A stretch of DNA of 64,000 bases from Paracoccaceae bacterium. GTDB taxonomy: Bacteria; Pseudomonadota; Alphaproteobacteria; Rhodobacterales; Rhodobacteraceae. The first letter of the stretch is position 1, and every line of letters begins with the position of its first letter. A program made the position numbers and the translations under genes. Below, in pieces: positions 1-8,324 of this stretch. The stretch spans positions 44,650 to 108,649 of the forward strand of contig JAOTXT010000004.1 in assembly GCA_029862205.1 (NCBI GenBank), read 5' to 3'. A model generated the notes under the pieces. The model ran no database searches. It was not told the origin of the DNA and saw nothing but the letters and a program-made list of their open reading frames with translations.

Positions 1-1
1 C

Positions 2-250
2 ACGGACGGCGAGCATTTGCGGAGCATCCGGAATGAGCAACTGCTTCGCGAGATTATGGGCCGACTTACTAAGAATTTAATTGAATCGGGAGATTCAGAA
101 TACTCTTACGCTAGGGAAATATTTTTGAATGAGTTCCGCGTTATTCATGATTCTCGATTATCATTGATGCGACAAAGAGTGGATAGTGTGTTACTTACTT
201 ACCCTGAGCTTGTAAGGGGTTCCGCTCGCTTCGCGGAGCCCGATGAGTAG
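2..250 (+). CDS. C-terminal part of an unrecognised protein (cut by the window edge)
   Basis: The reading frame is already open at base 2 and ends with TAG at 248-250, so this is the 3' end of a gene that begins to the left of the window. About 82 residues are visible. They are charged and helical-looking, rich in Arg, Glu and Leu, with no motif I recognise. Base composition is clearly AT-richer than the following core genes (for example the run around 70-130), which suggests acquired DNA. A TTG at 17 could serve as a start, but no ribosome-binding site precedes it. Function unknown. Confidence 0.5.
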   Translation, partial: TDGEHLRSIRNEQLLREIMGRLTKNLIESGDSEYSYAREIFLNEFRVIHDSRLSLMRQRVDSVLLTYPELVRGSARFAEPDE

Positions 251-305
251 CTAGCTAGTACGGTGAGTGCCAACCCACGATCGTTGACGTTGGCGAGGCC
301 AAGTT

Positions 306-322
306 GGTGGGTTTCACCCACC
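306..322. repeat. Short palindromic repeat, isolated copy
   Basis: GGTGGGT (306-312) and ACCCACC (316-322) form a perfect 7-bp stem with a 3-base loop, followed by CCTAC. The same layout recurs at 832-962, so this is one copy of a dispersed small palindrome family rather than a lone terminator. Confidence 0.6.
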
Positions 323-481
323 CTACCGGCTGCGCGGCGGGCGGCGCCAGGTCACATCGACGGGCGGGACGCCAGCCTGGTATAATTTTAGAATTGAATG
401 CGAGGGTTCTGCCCCGGTTGACGCGAATGCGGGGGGGTGGCCGGCCGGCGGTCTCACAAAAGCTGAAATTCGGAGGTCACA

Positions 482-832
482 ATGACCGAGAAGATCGATG
501 TCAACCGGCTCCGCAAACAAGCCAAAAGCATGAAATCCCAGATGCCGGAGCTCTTCGGCTACCTCAGCCAACGCGACGAGGCGACGGCCGAGATGGTCCA
601 GACCATCGCGCAGGCGATCCCGCATCCGGACGACCTGCCCATGATCGAGATCCCGTTCATCAACGCGGTGATCGAGCTGGCAAAGCCGAAGAAGGATTGC
701 CCGATCTGCGACCCGCCTGCCGCCGGGCAACTGTGGGTGCTGCCCGAGAAGGTGCGCGCGAAGCTGTGCCATTACTGCCGGAACGGCATCTACCTGCGCG
801 GCTCGGGCGTGCGCGACCTGGCGGACGGATAG
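482..832 (+). CDS. Hypothetical protein with two CxxC pairs (zinc-ribbon-like)
   Basis: A 116-residue cytoplasmic protein of unknown function. The start is supported by GGAGG about six bases before the ATG. The N-terminal two thirds look helical and charged. The C-terminal third carries CPIC (residues 77-80) and CHYC (residues 100-103), a spacing that suggests a structural zinc or iron site of zinc-ribbon type. No membrane segment or signal peptide is visible. The gene stands alone between repeat-bearing intergenic stretches; the TAG stop abuts the first palindrome of the cluster at 832. I do not recognise the family. Confidence 0.65.
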   Translation: MTEKIDVNRLRKQAKSMKSQMPELFGYLSQRDEATAEMVQTIAQAIPHPDDLPMIEIPFINAVIELAKPKKDCPICDPPAAGQLWVLPEKVRAKLCHYCRNGIYLRGSGVRDLADG

Positions 833-962
833 GTGGGGGGAGACCCCGCCCTACGGAGGGGTAGGGTGGGTTTTCAACCCACCATCATGGACCGAGCGGC
901 GGGAATGGCGGGGTGAAACCCCGCCCTACCCCCAGCAACCATAGGGCGGGATTTATCCCGCC
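832..962. repeat. Cluster of four short palindromic repeats
   Basis: Four hairpin-forming palindromes lie in tandem: around 832-850 (GGTGGGG/CCCCGCC, imperfect), 865-883 (GGTGGGTT/AACCCACC), 907-925 (GGCGGGGT/ACCCCGCC) and 945-962 (GGCGGGAT/ATCCCGCC). All share the form GGyGGGkT-loop-AmCCCrCC, and several have a neighbouring CCTAC or GTAGG. With the copy at 306-322 this makes a small mobile-palindrome (REP-like) family. The stretch to 1094 holds no gene. Confidence 0.65.
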
Positions 963-1094
963 GATTCGTCGCCCGCCCATGGGCGCCCCGTGCCGATAAA
1001 CCCCGTTGCGTCTGCCGAGGGCCCAGCGCGCGCCGACCGTGAATAAACGGTAAATACATTCAAATTTCACCTCTGAATCAGACACTTAACCGGC

Positions 1095-1110
1095 CTCTCA
1101 CATGTGAGAG
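1095..1110. promoter_or_regulatory. Perfect 16-bp palindrome, possible operator
   Basis: CTCTCACATGTGAGAG is a perfect inverted repeat with no spacer. It lies 17 bases beyond the atpF terminator in open intergenic DNA. Its form fits a dimeric repressor site, but no gene start lies close enough to assign a target. Confidence 0.3.
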
Positions 1111-1127
1111 CCCTGGAATCTCACACC

Positions 1128-1160
1128 CAAACCAAAAGACCCGGGCCTGAAGCCCGGGTC
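1128..1160 (-). terminator. Rho-independent terminator of the atp F0 operon
   Basis: A 9-bp GC-rich stem (1152-1160 with 1138-1146, loop 1147-1151) lies 32 bases beyond the atpF stop. On the minus strand it is followed by CTTTTGGTTT (1137-1128), a T-rich tail as expected for intrinsic termination. Confidence 0.8.
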
Positions 1161-1191
1161 CGCTATCCCTCACGATCGCTCTCGCGAATTC

Positions 1192-1683
1192 TCAGTTGAG
1201 CCGCTCGCCCACCTTGTCGATCGCCTGGTCGATCAGGGCGTCTGCCTTGGCGTCGCCCAGCCGCCCGGCCATCACCTCGGCGGCGGCAGCGACCGCCACC
1301 TGGATCGCCCGGTCGCGCACCTCGCGCACCGCGCTGGCCTCGGCCATGGAGATCTGCTCGTCGGCGCCCTTGAGGCGGCGCTCGATTGACTCGGCCAGGT
1401 CCGCCTTGGCCTTCTCGGCGGCCTGTTCGGCCTCGAGCTTGGCATGCGCCACGATCTCGTCCGCCTGGCCCGCCACCTCGCGCTGTTTGCGCTCGAATTC
1501 GGCGAAGGTGGCCTGGGCGTCCTCGCGCAGCCGCCGCACCTCGTCGAGTTCCGCCCGGATCCGGTCGGCCCGTTCGTCGAGCTTGCCGAGGATGAGCTTG
1601 TGGACGCCGTAATAGGCGAGCAGGCCTAAGAACAGGAACAGGCTCAGCGCGACGACGAAGTAGCTGTCGTAAAAGATTGCCAT
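1192..1683 (-). CDS. atpF: F0F1 ATP synthase subunit b
   Basis: Peripheral-stalk subunit b of the F0 sector in the inner membrane. A single N-terminal membrane helix (about residues 8-28) is followed by a long charged coiled coil rich in Glu, Ala and Arg that would pair with b' and hold F1. The 163-residue length is normal. ATG at 1683 is preferred over the in-frame GTG at 1686 because GAGGGGG sits at the right distance before it. The gene is last in the operon, ten bases after atpF', and a strong terminator follows. Having both b and b' is typical of photosynthetic and related alphaproteobacteria. Confidence 0.93.
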   Translation of the reverse strand: MAIFYDSYFVVALSLFLFLGLLAYYGVHKLILGKLDERADRIRAELDEVRRLREDAQATFAEFERKQREVAGQADEIVAHAKLEAEQAAEKAKADLAESIERRLKGADEQISMAEASAVREVRDRAIQVAVAAAAEVMAGRLGDAKADALIDQAIDKVGERLN

Positions 1684-1693
1684 CACCGCCCCC

Positions 1694-2260
1694 TCAGTTC
1701 ATCCGCGCGCGGACGGCGGACTTGACCGCGTCCGCGTCCATCACGTCCGGCAGCACCGACTCGATCACCGCGCCGGCGGTGTCCGTGGCGACCTCCTCGA
1801 CCGCCGCCATCGCCGAGGCCCGGATCTCGCGGATGCGCTTTTCCGACTCGGCCGAGCGGGCCGAGATTTCCGCGTCCGCCTTGGCCATGGCCGCGTCCAC
1901 GTCCTTCTGGATCTCGGCCTTGGTCTCGGCGACGATCTCGTGGGCCTTGGCGCGGGCATCGGCCAGCGCCTGCTGGTAGGCCTCCTCGGCCTCGGCCGCC
2001 TTGCGCTTGAATTCCTCGGCCCGGTCCAGGTCGTCGGCGATGGCGTCGGCGCGCTCTTCCAGCACGCTGGCGATCCGCGGCAGGGCGATCTTGTTCATCA
2101 GCCAGAACAGCACGATCACGGTCACCGCCAGCCAGAAGATCTGGCTGGGGAAGGTGCTGAAGTCGAGCTGCGGCAGGCCGCCGGCCTCGGCCTTTTTGGC
2201 GGCTTCTTCCGCCGCTTCGGTGCCAGTTACGGCCGTCGCGCCTAGGACGCCAATGCCCAT
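1694..2260 (-). CDS. atpF': F0F1 ATP synthase subunit b' (second b-type stalk subunit)
   Basis: Second b-type stalk subunit, forming the b/b' heterodimer of the F0 sector. An Ala/Glu-rich lead of about 30 residues precedes one membrane helix (FWLAVTVIVLFWLMNKIALP), then a long Ala/Glu/Arg coiled coil. ATG at 2260 is chosen over an in-frame TTG at 2272 because GGAG lies six bases before the ATG; this gives 188 residues. The region between this gene and atpE is about 75 bases and shows no other gene. Confidence 0.92.
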   Translation of the reverse strand: MGIGVLGATAVTGTEAAEEAAKKAEAGGLPQLDFSTFPSQIFWLAVTVIVLFWLMNKIALPRIASVLEERADAIADDLDRAEEFKRKAAEAEEAYQQALADARAKAHEIVAETKAEIQKDVDAAMAKADAEISARSAESEKRIREIRASAMAAVEEVATDTAGAVIESVLPDVMDADAVKSAVRARMN

Positions 2261-2336
2261 GGGAGTCTCCAACCCGTCAGAATGCCTGATCGGGAGGCAC
2301 GCCGCGGCGTGCCCGCCCGGATGCTGGTCCGCGGGA

Positions 2337-2576
2337 TCAGACGGCGAACATCAAGAGCATCGAGATCAGGAAGCCGAAGATGCCCAGCGCCTCGGCAAAC
2401 GCGATGCCGAGGAACAGCATCGCGGTCTGCTCCTTCGCCGCCGCCGGATTGCGCAGCGCGCCCGACAGGTAGTTTCCGACGACGTGCCCGACACCGACAC
2501 CGGCGCCGCCCATGGCGATCGCGGCAAGGCCGGCACCGATGTATTTGCCCATCAGGGCCGCGGCTTCAACTTCCAT
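2337..2576 (-). CDS. atpE: F0F1 ATP synthase subunit c (rotor ring)
   Basis: The 79-residue proteolipid forms the c ring. Two membrane helices are joined by a polar loop containing R-N-P (residues 42-44). The first helix carries the Gly-rich packing motif ([10 protein letters not shown], 21-30). The ion-binding carboxylate is Glu62 in FAEALG. The residues around it lack the full Na+-binding signature, so proton coupling is expected. The start ATG at 2576 has AAGGAG upstream. It lies between atpB and atpF', the standard order. Confidence 0.95.
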   Translation of the reverse strand: MEVEAAALMGKYIGAGLAAIAMGGAGVGVGHVVGNYLSGALRNPAAAKEQTAMLFLGIAFAEALGIFGFLISMLLMFAV

Positions 2577-2620
2577 TTCAGTCTCTCCTTCGGATGGATT
2601 CTGGTTACGGGGCGCCGCGC

Positions 2621-3382
2621 TCAATGCGATGGATGCAGCGCGTCTTTCAGGTAGATGCAGGTCAGGATCGCGAAGATGTAGGCCTGTACCACGGCCACCA
2701 GCACCTCCAGACCGGTGACCGCCACCATCATCGCCAGAGGCAGGATGCCAAAGATGCTGAGCGCCGGCACGAAGGCCGCGAAGACCTTCAAGACCGCGTG
2801 GCCCGCCATCATGTTGCCGGCAAGACGGATCGAGTGGCTGAGGGGCCGGACGAAAAACGAGATCACCTCGATCGCCGCCAGGACGGGCCTCAGTGGCAAG
2901 GGCGCGGCCTCGATCCAGAACAGCTTCAGGAACCCAAGCCCGTTCTTCATGAAGCCGATCACGATCACCGTGCAGAAGATAACCAGCGCCAGCACGCCGG
3001 TGATGGCGATGTGCGAGGTGACGGTGAAGGAATAGGGTAGCAGCCCGAGGATGTTCGAGAACAGGATGAAGACGAAGAGGGTGAAGATATACGGAAAGAA
3101 CTTGATCCCTTCCTCGCCCAGCACGTCCGTCACCATCTGCCGCACGAACCCGTAAAGCAATTCCGCCACCGATTGGATCCGGGTCGGCACCAGGGCGCGG
3201 CCGCGCATGCCCAGGATCAGCAAGGCCGAGACGGCGGCCAACACCAGCGCCATCCACATCGTCGAGTTGGTAATCGTGAGGATCCCGAGATCGCCGTCGC
3301 CGAACAGCGGCTTGATCGCGAACTGATCCATCGGATGGATCTCGAGGCCGCCCTCGCCCTTGGGTTCCTTGTCGACCGCCAT
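2621..3382 (-). CDS. atpB: F0F1 ATP synthase subunit a
   Basis: Stator channel subunit that passes protons to the c ring. It has 253 residues with five to six membrane helices. The family hallmark [12 protein letters not shown] is at 184-195, giving the essential stator arginine Arg186. The C-terminal helix contains the Gln and aromatic residues of the exit half-channel ([10 protein letters not shown]). It lies 36 bases after atpI and 44 before atpE, so is co-transcribed. Confidence 0.95.
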   Translation of the reverse strand: MAVDKEPKGEGGLEIHPMDQFAIKPLFGDGDLGILTITNSTMWMALVLAAVSALLILGMRGRALVPTRIQSVAELLYGFVRQMVTDVLGEEGIKFFPYIFTLFVFILFSNILGLLPYSFTVTSHIAITGVLALVIFCTVIVIGFMKNGLGFLKLFWIEAAPLPLRPVLAAIEVISFFVRPLSHSIRLAGNMMAGHAVLKVFAAFVPALSIFGILPLAMMVAVTGLEVLVAVVQAYIFAILTCIYLKDALHPSH

Positions 3383-3418
3383 GCCCTGGTCCCCGTTTCC
3401 CCCGGCGTCGATGCGCCG

Positions 3419-3769
3419 TTACTCCTCGTCGGCGGTATCGGCCGCCTGATCCTTCCGAAACTCCTCGGCCGAGCGCATCACCGTGCGGATGCCGGCCGCG
3501 AAGCCCAACAAAATAAATACGATGAGAAAGGCCGGCTTGGTGCCGAGCAGCTCATCGAGTCCCCATCCTATCGCCGCGCCGACGACACCGCCGACGACCA
3601 GCTCGAGGGTCATTCGCCACGCCATGCCAGCGCCGGTGAACTTGTCCCCCTGCCTTCCGCGTTTGGGTTCCTTCCCCTTGCGCGCCGCCGAGATCCGCGC
3701 CTCCAGCTCGTCGAGCTTGGCAGACCTGTCACCCGGTGCATCACCCGGTGTGTCACCCGGCGCGCCCAT
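3419..3769 (-). CDS. atpI: ATP synthase assembly protein AtpI
   Basis: First gene of the F0 operon. AtpI-type proteins help assemble the c ring and can affect Mg2+/Ca2+ supply. About 116 residues from ATG 3769, which has GAGGAA six bases upstream; an in-frame TTG at 3826 would add 19 residues but lacks a ribosome-binding site. The N-terminus contains a short PGD-type tandem ([10 protein letters not shown]) encoded by a near-perfect DNA repeat, then a charged helix. Two membrane helices follow at the C-terminal half, containing the Gly-rich motif [12 protein letters not shown]. Confidence 0.85.
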   Translation of the reverse strand: MGAPGDTPGDAPGDRSAKLDELEARISAARKGKEPKRGRQGDKFTGAGMAWRMTLELVVGGVVGAAIGWGLDELLGTKPAFLIVFILLGFAAGIRTVMRSAEEFRKDQAADTADEE

Positions 3770-3980
3770 GGGCGGTTCCTCGTAAACGGACAAGGTCGAA
3801 AACCCTGCGAAAGACGAGGCGGACAATATTAGCGGGGCCGGGGGGTGTCAAGTCGCCGGAGTGCCATCTAGACGCGCCTTAATCCATTGAAAATAATACG
3901 ATAAATCTGGCTGCGACCGGACGGCGCAGAGGAATCGCCGGAGCTGGCGGCAGAGGCGGCAGCCAATGGTTAGCGGTCGG

Positions 3981-3995
3981 TTAACCAACAATTAA
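3981..3995. promoter_or_regulatory. CtrA-type site TTAA-N7-TTAA in a divergent promoter region
   Basis: TTAACCAACAATTAA is an exact match to the CtrA consensus TTAA-N7-TTAA. It lies 153 bases before the cupin gene at 4148 and about 210 bases before atpI on the other strand, in a 378-base gene-free stretch (3770-4147). That stretch is AT-rich at 3880-3905, and the site partly overlaps the inverted repeat GGTTAACC (3979-3986). Binding is inferred from the motif alone. Confidence 0.45.
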
Positions 3996-4147
3996 CAAGT
4001 CCTAACGAAACTGCGCCCATGCACCGGAGCCGCTGGAGCGGATTGGGCCCTCGCGGCGGGTCGAGCGACACCGGCCGGGGCACCGTGAAAAAGAACACTT
4101 CGAATGGCCCCGGTGACCTGTCCGGGACCATCACAGAGAGGAACTCC

Positions 4148-4924
4148 ATGAACATTGTTTCCGCCGAGCAAACGATACCGGCCCCGCCTCCCAGCTGGTC
4201 CTCGATCGAGGTGCCAGTCGGGCGGGGCCAGGCGGAAAACTCGGATCCGGCGCGCAGGTTCACGCTGAGCCTGACACCGGATCTGGAAGGCGACCCCGAA
4301 CCGGCTAAGATCACCTCGGAAACCCCGGTCAAGCTCGATGGCCCCGTCTCGAACGCGGTATCGAACGCGGCGGCACAGGCCGAGCTGGCCGCCGTTGCCG
4401 CTTTTCTGATCGACACGTCCTACCGCTTGGTGCCGATCTTCACGGTAGCCCGGATGATCGGCTGCTTCTTCCTGGCCGAGCACGCGCCCGAAGAGCTGGG
4501 CGCGGTGACCGTGTCGCTGAAGGGCAGCGATGGGACCTGGGCGATGGCGCGGGTGAACCGGAACAAGATCGCGGCCGAGACCACTGGCTTCGGCCGGGCC
4601 ATCATCCTGCACGAGGATTCGGTGCTGGGGCTGTACGTATTGGAGATCGCGCCAGGGAACGCGATCCCGGCCCATGCGCATAAGGTGATGCGCGAGCGCG
4701 AGCTGATCCTGGACGACGGTCTGTTGCAGCAGGCCCAACCGGTCCGGCGCGGGCTGGCTTTCGACTGGCCGCTGGGCCATGTGCATGCTTACGAGAACCC
4801 GACCGAGCGGCCGTTGCGGGTGCTGTGCGCCGATGCGCCGAGATTTCTGCCGGACGACGAGGTGGCGCTGGATGACCCGCCGCCGCTCGAGCCGATCGCG
4901 CCATTCGGCGACTACGCGGCCTAA
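4148..4924 (+). CDS. Cupin-domain protein, N-terminal region possibly FolB-like
   Basis: A 258-residue cytoplasmic protein. ATG 4148 is chosen because GAGAGGAAC precedes it; the frame is open further upstream but without a ribosome-binding site. The first 80 residues are Pro/Ser/Glu-rich and probably flexible. Residues 80-150 form a compact alpha/beta segment with faint resemblance to the second half of dihydroneopterin aldolase. Residues 160-250 look like a cupin barrel, with the metal-type pattern H-A-H followed by E-R-E and GHVHAYEN. It starts a run with two SDR reductases, a layout that could fit pterin metabolism (FolX/FolM-like), but I cannot confirm that. Confidence 0.6.
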   Translation: MNIVSAEQTIPAPPPSWSSIEVPVGRGQAENSDPARRFTLSLTPDLEGDPEPAKITSETPVKLDGPVSNAVSNAAAQAELAAVAAFLIDTSYRLVPIFTVARMIGCFFLAEHAPEELGAVTVSLKGSDGTWAMARVNRNKIAAETTGFGRAIILHEDSVLGLYVLEIAPGNAIPAHAHKVMRERELILDDGLLQQAQPVRRGLAFDWPLGHVHAYENPTERPLRVLCADAPRFLPDDEVALDDPPPLEPIAPFGDYAA

Positions 4925-4953
4925 ACTGGCGTGAGAGACCAGAAGGGGGAGAG

Positions 4954-5652
4954 ATGGGACGCGTCTTCATCACCGGTGCCGGCAAGGGCATCGGCCGCGC
5001 GATTGCCGAGCGTTTCGCCGCCGAGGCATGGGCGGTTTCCGGGATCACCCGTGGTGCCGAGGATGTGGAGCGGCTGAACCGGTTGCCGGACGCCCGGTTC
5101 TGGCGCGCCGACGCCTCTGATCCGGTCGAAATGGCCCGTGTGGCCGAGGCATGGGGTGAGGCGCCGCTGGACTTGCTGGTCAACAATGCGGGTGCCTTCG
5201 CCTATGGTACGTTCGAGGAGACGGATGCACCGACGCTGGAGCGGCTTTGGCGCGCCAACGTGATGAGCGCGTTCACGGTGACCCGCGCCCTGTTGCCGGC
5301 GCTGACCGCAGCTGGGAGCCGGATCGGCGGACGGATCGCGAATATCGTCTCGGTCGCCGGGGGCAAGCCGTTGCCGGGCAAGGCGGCCTATAGTGCCACG
5401 AAAGCAGCCCAGGCGGCGCTGTTCCAATGCCTGCGGGCCGAGATCGCCGAGCAGGGCGTCACCGTCACGAACATATACCCCGGCCTCACTTTCACCAGCT
5501 CGTTCGATGGCGAGGCGGTTGATCCGGCGACGATGATGGCGGCGGAGGATGTGGCGGACGCGGTCTTTGCCAATTGCGGGGCCGTTCGCCCGGGCGGCAA
5601 CTGCGCGGTCGAGGAGTTGGTCCTTCAGCCCGCGCGCGGGGTGCGGCTGTGA
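4954..5652 (+). CDS. SDR-family oxidoreductase (short)
   Basis: A 232-residue NAD(P)-dependent short-chain dehydrogenase/reductase of the classical fold. The nucleotide motif TGAGKGIG is near residue 7, NNAG near residue 80 and the catalytic YSATK near residue 145, with a Ser in the preceding strand (NIVSVAG). AGGGGGAGAG precedes the ATG. It follows the cupin gene by 29 bases and overlaps the next SDR by four bases (GTGA), so the three genes form one operon. The substrate cannot be told from sequence. Confidence 0.85.
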   Translation: MGRVFITGAGKGIGRAIAERFAAEAWAVSGITRGAEDVERLNRLPDARFWRADASDPVEMARVAEAWGEAPLDLLVNNAGAFAYGTFEETDAPTLERLWRANVMSAFTVTRALLPALTAAGSRIGGRIANIVSVAGGKPLPGKAAYSATKAAQAALFQCLRAEIAEQGVTVTNIYPGLTFTSSFDGEAVDPATMMAAEDVADAVFANCGAVRPGGNCAVEELVLQPARGVRL

Positions 5653-6368
5653 GCGCGCCACGGCCCCTGGCGCTGGTCACCGGCGGCGCCAAGGGGCTGG
5701 GGCGTGATCTCTGCCTGCAGCTGGCGGGGGCGGGTTATGACCTGCTGGTCAATTATCTGTCGTCCGAGAGCGAGGCTGAAAGCCTGACCGCCGAGATCGG
5801 CGGGACCGGGGCGGTGGCGTGGCGTCACCGGGCGGACGTTGCCGACGAGGCCGAGGTTTCCCGGCTTTTCTCCACCGCCGACGCGACCGGGCGCAAGCTG
5901 GGCCTGGTCGTCAACAATGTCGGTATCTACGACCCGCGGCCCCTGCGCCAGATCGACGGCGTCGGATGGGAGCGCACCATCGCCTGCAACCTGAACGGCG
6001 CATTTCATGTGTGCCGGGCGGCGCTGTCGCGGCTGGGCCGGGGCGGCCAGATCATCAATCTGGGGGTTGCCGGGAACCAGATGAACCAGGCCGAGGGCTT
6101 CGCCACCGACTACTACATCTCGAAGGCGGCGCTTCTGCAGCTGACCCGGGCGATGGCGGCGGAGTATGCGGCTGACGGGGTCTGGCTCAATATGGTTTCG
6201 CCGGGGCAGTTGGTGAACTCGATCGGCGAGGTGGGTGGAGCGCCCGGCTTGGTGCCGATGGGCCGGGACGGCACGTTCGGGGACATCTGGGAGGCGGTGC
6301 GATATCTGCTGGCGGCCAAGTATGTCACCGGCGCGAATATCGAGGTGGCGGGGGGATATCGGTTGTGA
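5649..6368 (+). CDS. SDR-family oxidoreductase
   Basis: Second SDR of the pair, 239 residues. The start is the GTG at 5649, which overlaps the previous stop codon; the frame is open upstream but that stretch lies inside the first SDR. Motifs present are TGGAKGLG near residue 10, NNVG near residue 88 (a variant of NNAG) and the catalytic Y-Y-I-S-K near 155. In size and order it resembles pteridine/dihydromonapterin reductases (FolM-like), which would suit the cupin/FolB-like neighbour, but the assignment is inference. Confidence 0.82.
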   Translation: MSAPRPLALVTGGAKGLGRDLCLQLAGAGYDLLVNYLSSESEAESLTAEIGGTGAVAWRHRADVADEAEVSRLFSTADATGRKLGLVVNNVGIYDPRPLRQIDGVGWERTIACNLNGAFHVCRAALSRLGRGGQIINLGVAGNQMNQAEGFATDYYISKAALLQLTRAMAAEYAADGVWLNMVSPGQLVNSIGEVGGAPGLVPMGRDGTFGDIWEAVRYLLAAKYVTGANIEVAGGYRL

Positions 6369-6442
6369 ATTCCGCGGCCGAACCGTTGCGGCGGGCCGGG
6401 CGGAGCAGTAAACCGGATTGACTTAATCCGAGGAGACCTGCC

Positions 6443-7216
6443 TTGCCTGCCTCCGATGCATTTTCCGGGGCGCCCCGGGTCGCGCTGCTGGTCACTTGCC
6501 TTGTCGACATGATGCGTCCCTCGGTGGCGTTCGCTGCGGCGAAGCTGTTGGAAAACGCGGGCTGCGCGGTCGAGGTGCCCGAGCAGACGTGCTGCGGGCA
6601 GCCAAACTACAATTCCGGCGACCGGGCGGGTGCCCAGGCCCTGGCGCGCCAGATGATCTCGGCGATGGAGGGCTACGACAACGTGGTGGTGCCCTCGGGC
6701 TCGTGCGCCGCGACGGTGATCAAGGACTATCCGCAGATCCTGGCCGATGATCCGGAATGGGCGGGCCGCGCCCGGGCCCTGGCCGACCGGACCCACGAGA
6801 TCGTCAGCTTCCTGACTGACGTTCTGGGGATCGAGGCCGTCGAGGCGCGGTTCCCGGCGCGTGCGACCTATCACGACAGTTGCTCGGGCCTGCGCTCGCT
6901 GGGGATCAAGGACCAGCCGCGCCGCCTTCTGGCCTCGGTCGAAGGGCTGGAGCTGGCCGAGATGGCGGATGCCGAGGTCTGCTGCGGCTTCGGGGGCATG
7001 TTCTGCGTCAAATACCCGGACATCTCGAATAAGATGGTCGGCAACAAGACCGGCAACATCGACGGGACCGGGGCTGATCTGTTGCTGGCGGGCGACCTCG
7101 GCTGCCTGATGAATATGGGCGGCAAGCTGAGCCGCGAGGGCCGGCTGGTCAAGGCGCGCCATGTGGTCGAGGTGCTGGCGGGCGATACCGCGACCCCGGC
7201 TATCGGGGAGACCTGA
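6443..7216 (+). CDS. lutA: LutA/LldE-type Fe-S subunit of lactate oxidation
   Basis: A 257-residue (Fe-S)-binding protein with two CCG domains: TCCGQPNYN near residue 49 and [10 protein letters not shown] near residue 185. Such cysteine-rich pairs bind Fe-S clusters in the LutA subunit of the LutABC lactate-utilisation complex. The start is TTG at 6443 with GAGGAGA upstream. It heads a tight cluster with an FAD dehydrogenase, lutB and lutC. LutABC oxidises L-lactate to pyruvate in the cytoplasm; the extra flavoprotein suggests an altered electron path or substrate. Confidence 0.88.
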   Translation: MPASDAFSGAPRVALLVTCLVDMMRPSVAFAAAKLLENAGCAVEVPEQTCCGQPNYNSGDRAGAQALARQMISAMEGYDNVVVPSGSCAATVIKDYPQILADDPEWAGRARALADRTHEIVSFLTDVLGIEAVEARFPARATYHDSCSGLRSLGIKDQPRRLLASVEGLELAEMADAEVCCGFGGMFCVKYPDISNKMVGNKTGNIDGTGADLLLAGDLGCLMNMGGKLSREGRLVKARHVVEVLAGDTATPAIGET

Positions 7217-7217
7217 G

Positions 7218-8324
7218 ATCGAGACGGTCGAGACAGTCGTGATCGGTGCCGGGGTGGTGGGACTGGCCATCGCCCGAGCGCTGGCGCGGTCGGGCCGCGA
7301 GGTGGTAATCTTGGAGCGGGAGTCCCTGATCGGCTCGGGCACCAGCTCGCGCAATTCCGAAGTGATCCATGCCGGGATCTACTACCCGGCCGGCAGCCTG
7401 AAGGCGCGGTTCTGCGTCCAGGGCAAGCGGGCGCTCTACGACTACTGCGCGAGTCATCACATCCCGCACCGGAACTGCGGCAAGCTGATCGTCGCGGCGG
7501 CCGACGAGGAGGCGGCGCGGCTGGATGGGATCGCCGAGAAGGCGGCGGCCAACGGGGTGGGCGATCTGCGGCGGATCAGCGGCGATGAAGCGCGGGAGAT
7601 GGAGCCCGAGCTCGCTTGCGTAGCGGCGCTGGTCTCGCCCTCGACGGGGATCATCGACAGCCATGCTTTCATGCTGTCGCTGTTGGGCGAGGCCGAGGAG
7701 GCCGGCGCGATGCTGGCGCTGGAGACGCCTGTCGAGCGGATCTCGCCGGAGGACGGTGGCTATCGCGTCGAAACCGGCGGGGCGGAGCCGATGGCATTTC
7801 TCGCCCGCGAACTGCTGAATTCGGCGGGACATGGCGCGCCCTCTCTCGCGCTCTTCAACGCGCCCAAGCAGTATTTCGCCCGCGGGAATTACTTCACGCT
7901 TAGCGGCAAGGCACCCTTCTCGCGGCTGATTTATCCGGTGCCGGTTCATGCGGGGCTGGGCGTGCACTCGTCTGTGGATCTGCAGGGCAAGACCAAGTTC
8001 GGCCCCGATGTCGAATGGATCGAGCGCGAGGATTACAGCCTCGATCCCGCGCGCGGCGCCAGCTTCTATGAGGCCATCCGGCGCTATTGGCCCGGACTTG
8101 CGGACGGCGCGCTGGCGCCCGACTATACTGGCGTCAGGCCGAAGATCTCGGGTCCCGGCGAGCCCGCGGCGGATTTCCGGGTCGATGGTCCCGAGACCCA
8201 CGGGCTGGCGGGCCATGTGGCACTCTACGGCATCGAGAGCCCGGGGCTGACCAGTTCGCTGGCGATCGCCGAGCATGTGACCGGCCTGCTGGAAGCTAGG
8301 GCGGCGGAAAGGAGAACCGCATGA
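7218..8324 (+). CDS. FAD-dependent L-2-hydroxyacid dehydrogenase, LhgO/L2HGDH-like
   Basis: A DAO-fold flavoprotein of about 368 residues. The dinucleotide motif [14 protein letters not shown] lies at the N-terminus, followed by [18 protein letters not shown], a hallmark of the L-2-hydroxyglutarate dehydrogenase family, and a C-terminal [16 protein letters not shown]. The start is unclear. GGGGAG at 7205-7210 points to an ATC codon at 7218. The nearest standard codons are ATG 7161, inside lutA with a weak ribosome-binding site, and GTG 7239, which would cut off the first beta strand. It lies between lutA and lutB and shares an ATGA overlap with lutB, so it is part of the operon. Confidence 0.8.
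   Translation: METVETVVIGAGVVGLAIARALARSGREVVILERESLIGSGTSSRNSEVIHAGIYYPAGSLKARFCVQGKRALYDYCASHHIPHRNCGKLIVAAADEEAARLDGIAEKAAANGVGDLRRISGDEAREMEPELACVAALVSPSTGIIDSHAFMLSLLGEAEEAGAMLALETPVERISPEDGGYRVETGGAEPMAFLARELLNSAGHGAPSLALFNAPKQYFARGNYFTLSGKAPFSRLIYPVPVHAGLGVHSSVDLQGKTKFGPDVEWIEREDYSLDPARGASFYEAIRRYWPGLADGALAPDYTGVRPKISGPGEPAADFRVDGPETHGLAGHVALYGIESPGLTSSLAIAEHVTGLLEARAAERRTA

Noticed and set aside
2577..3257. Upstream extension of the atpE frame through atpB
   Set aside because: Translation of the atpB region in the wrong frame; the true start ATG 2576 has AAGGAG and gives a normal 79-residue subunit c.
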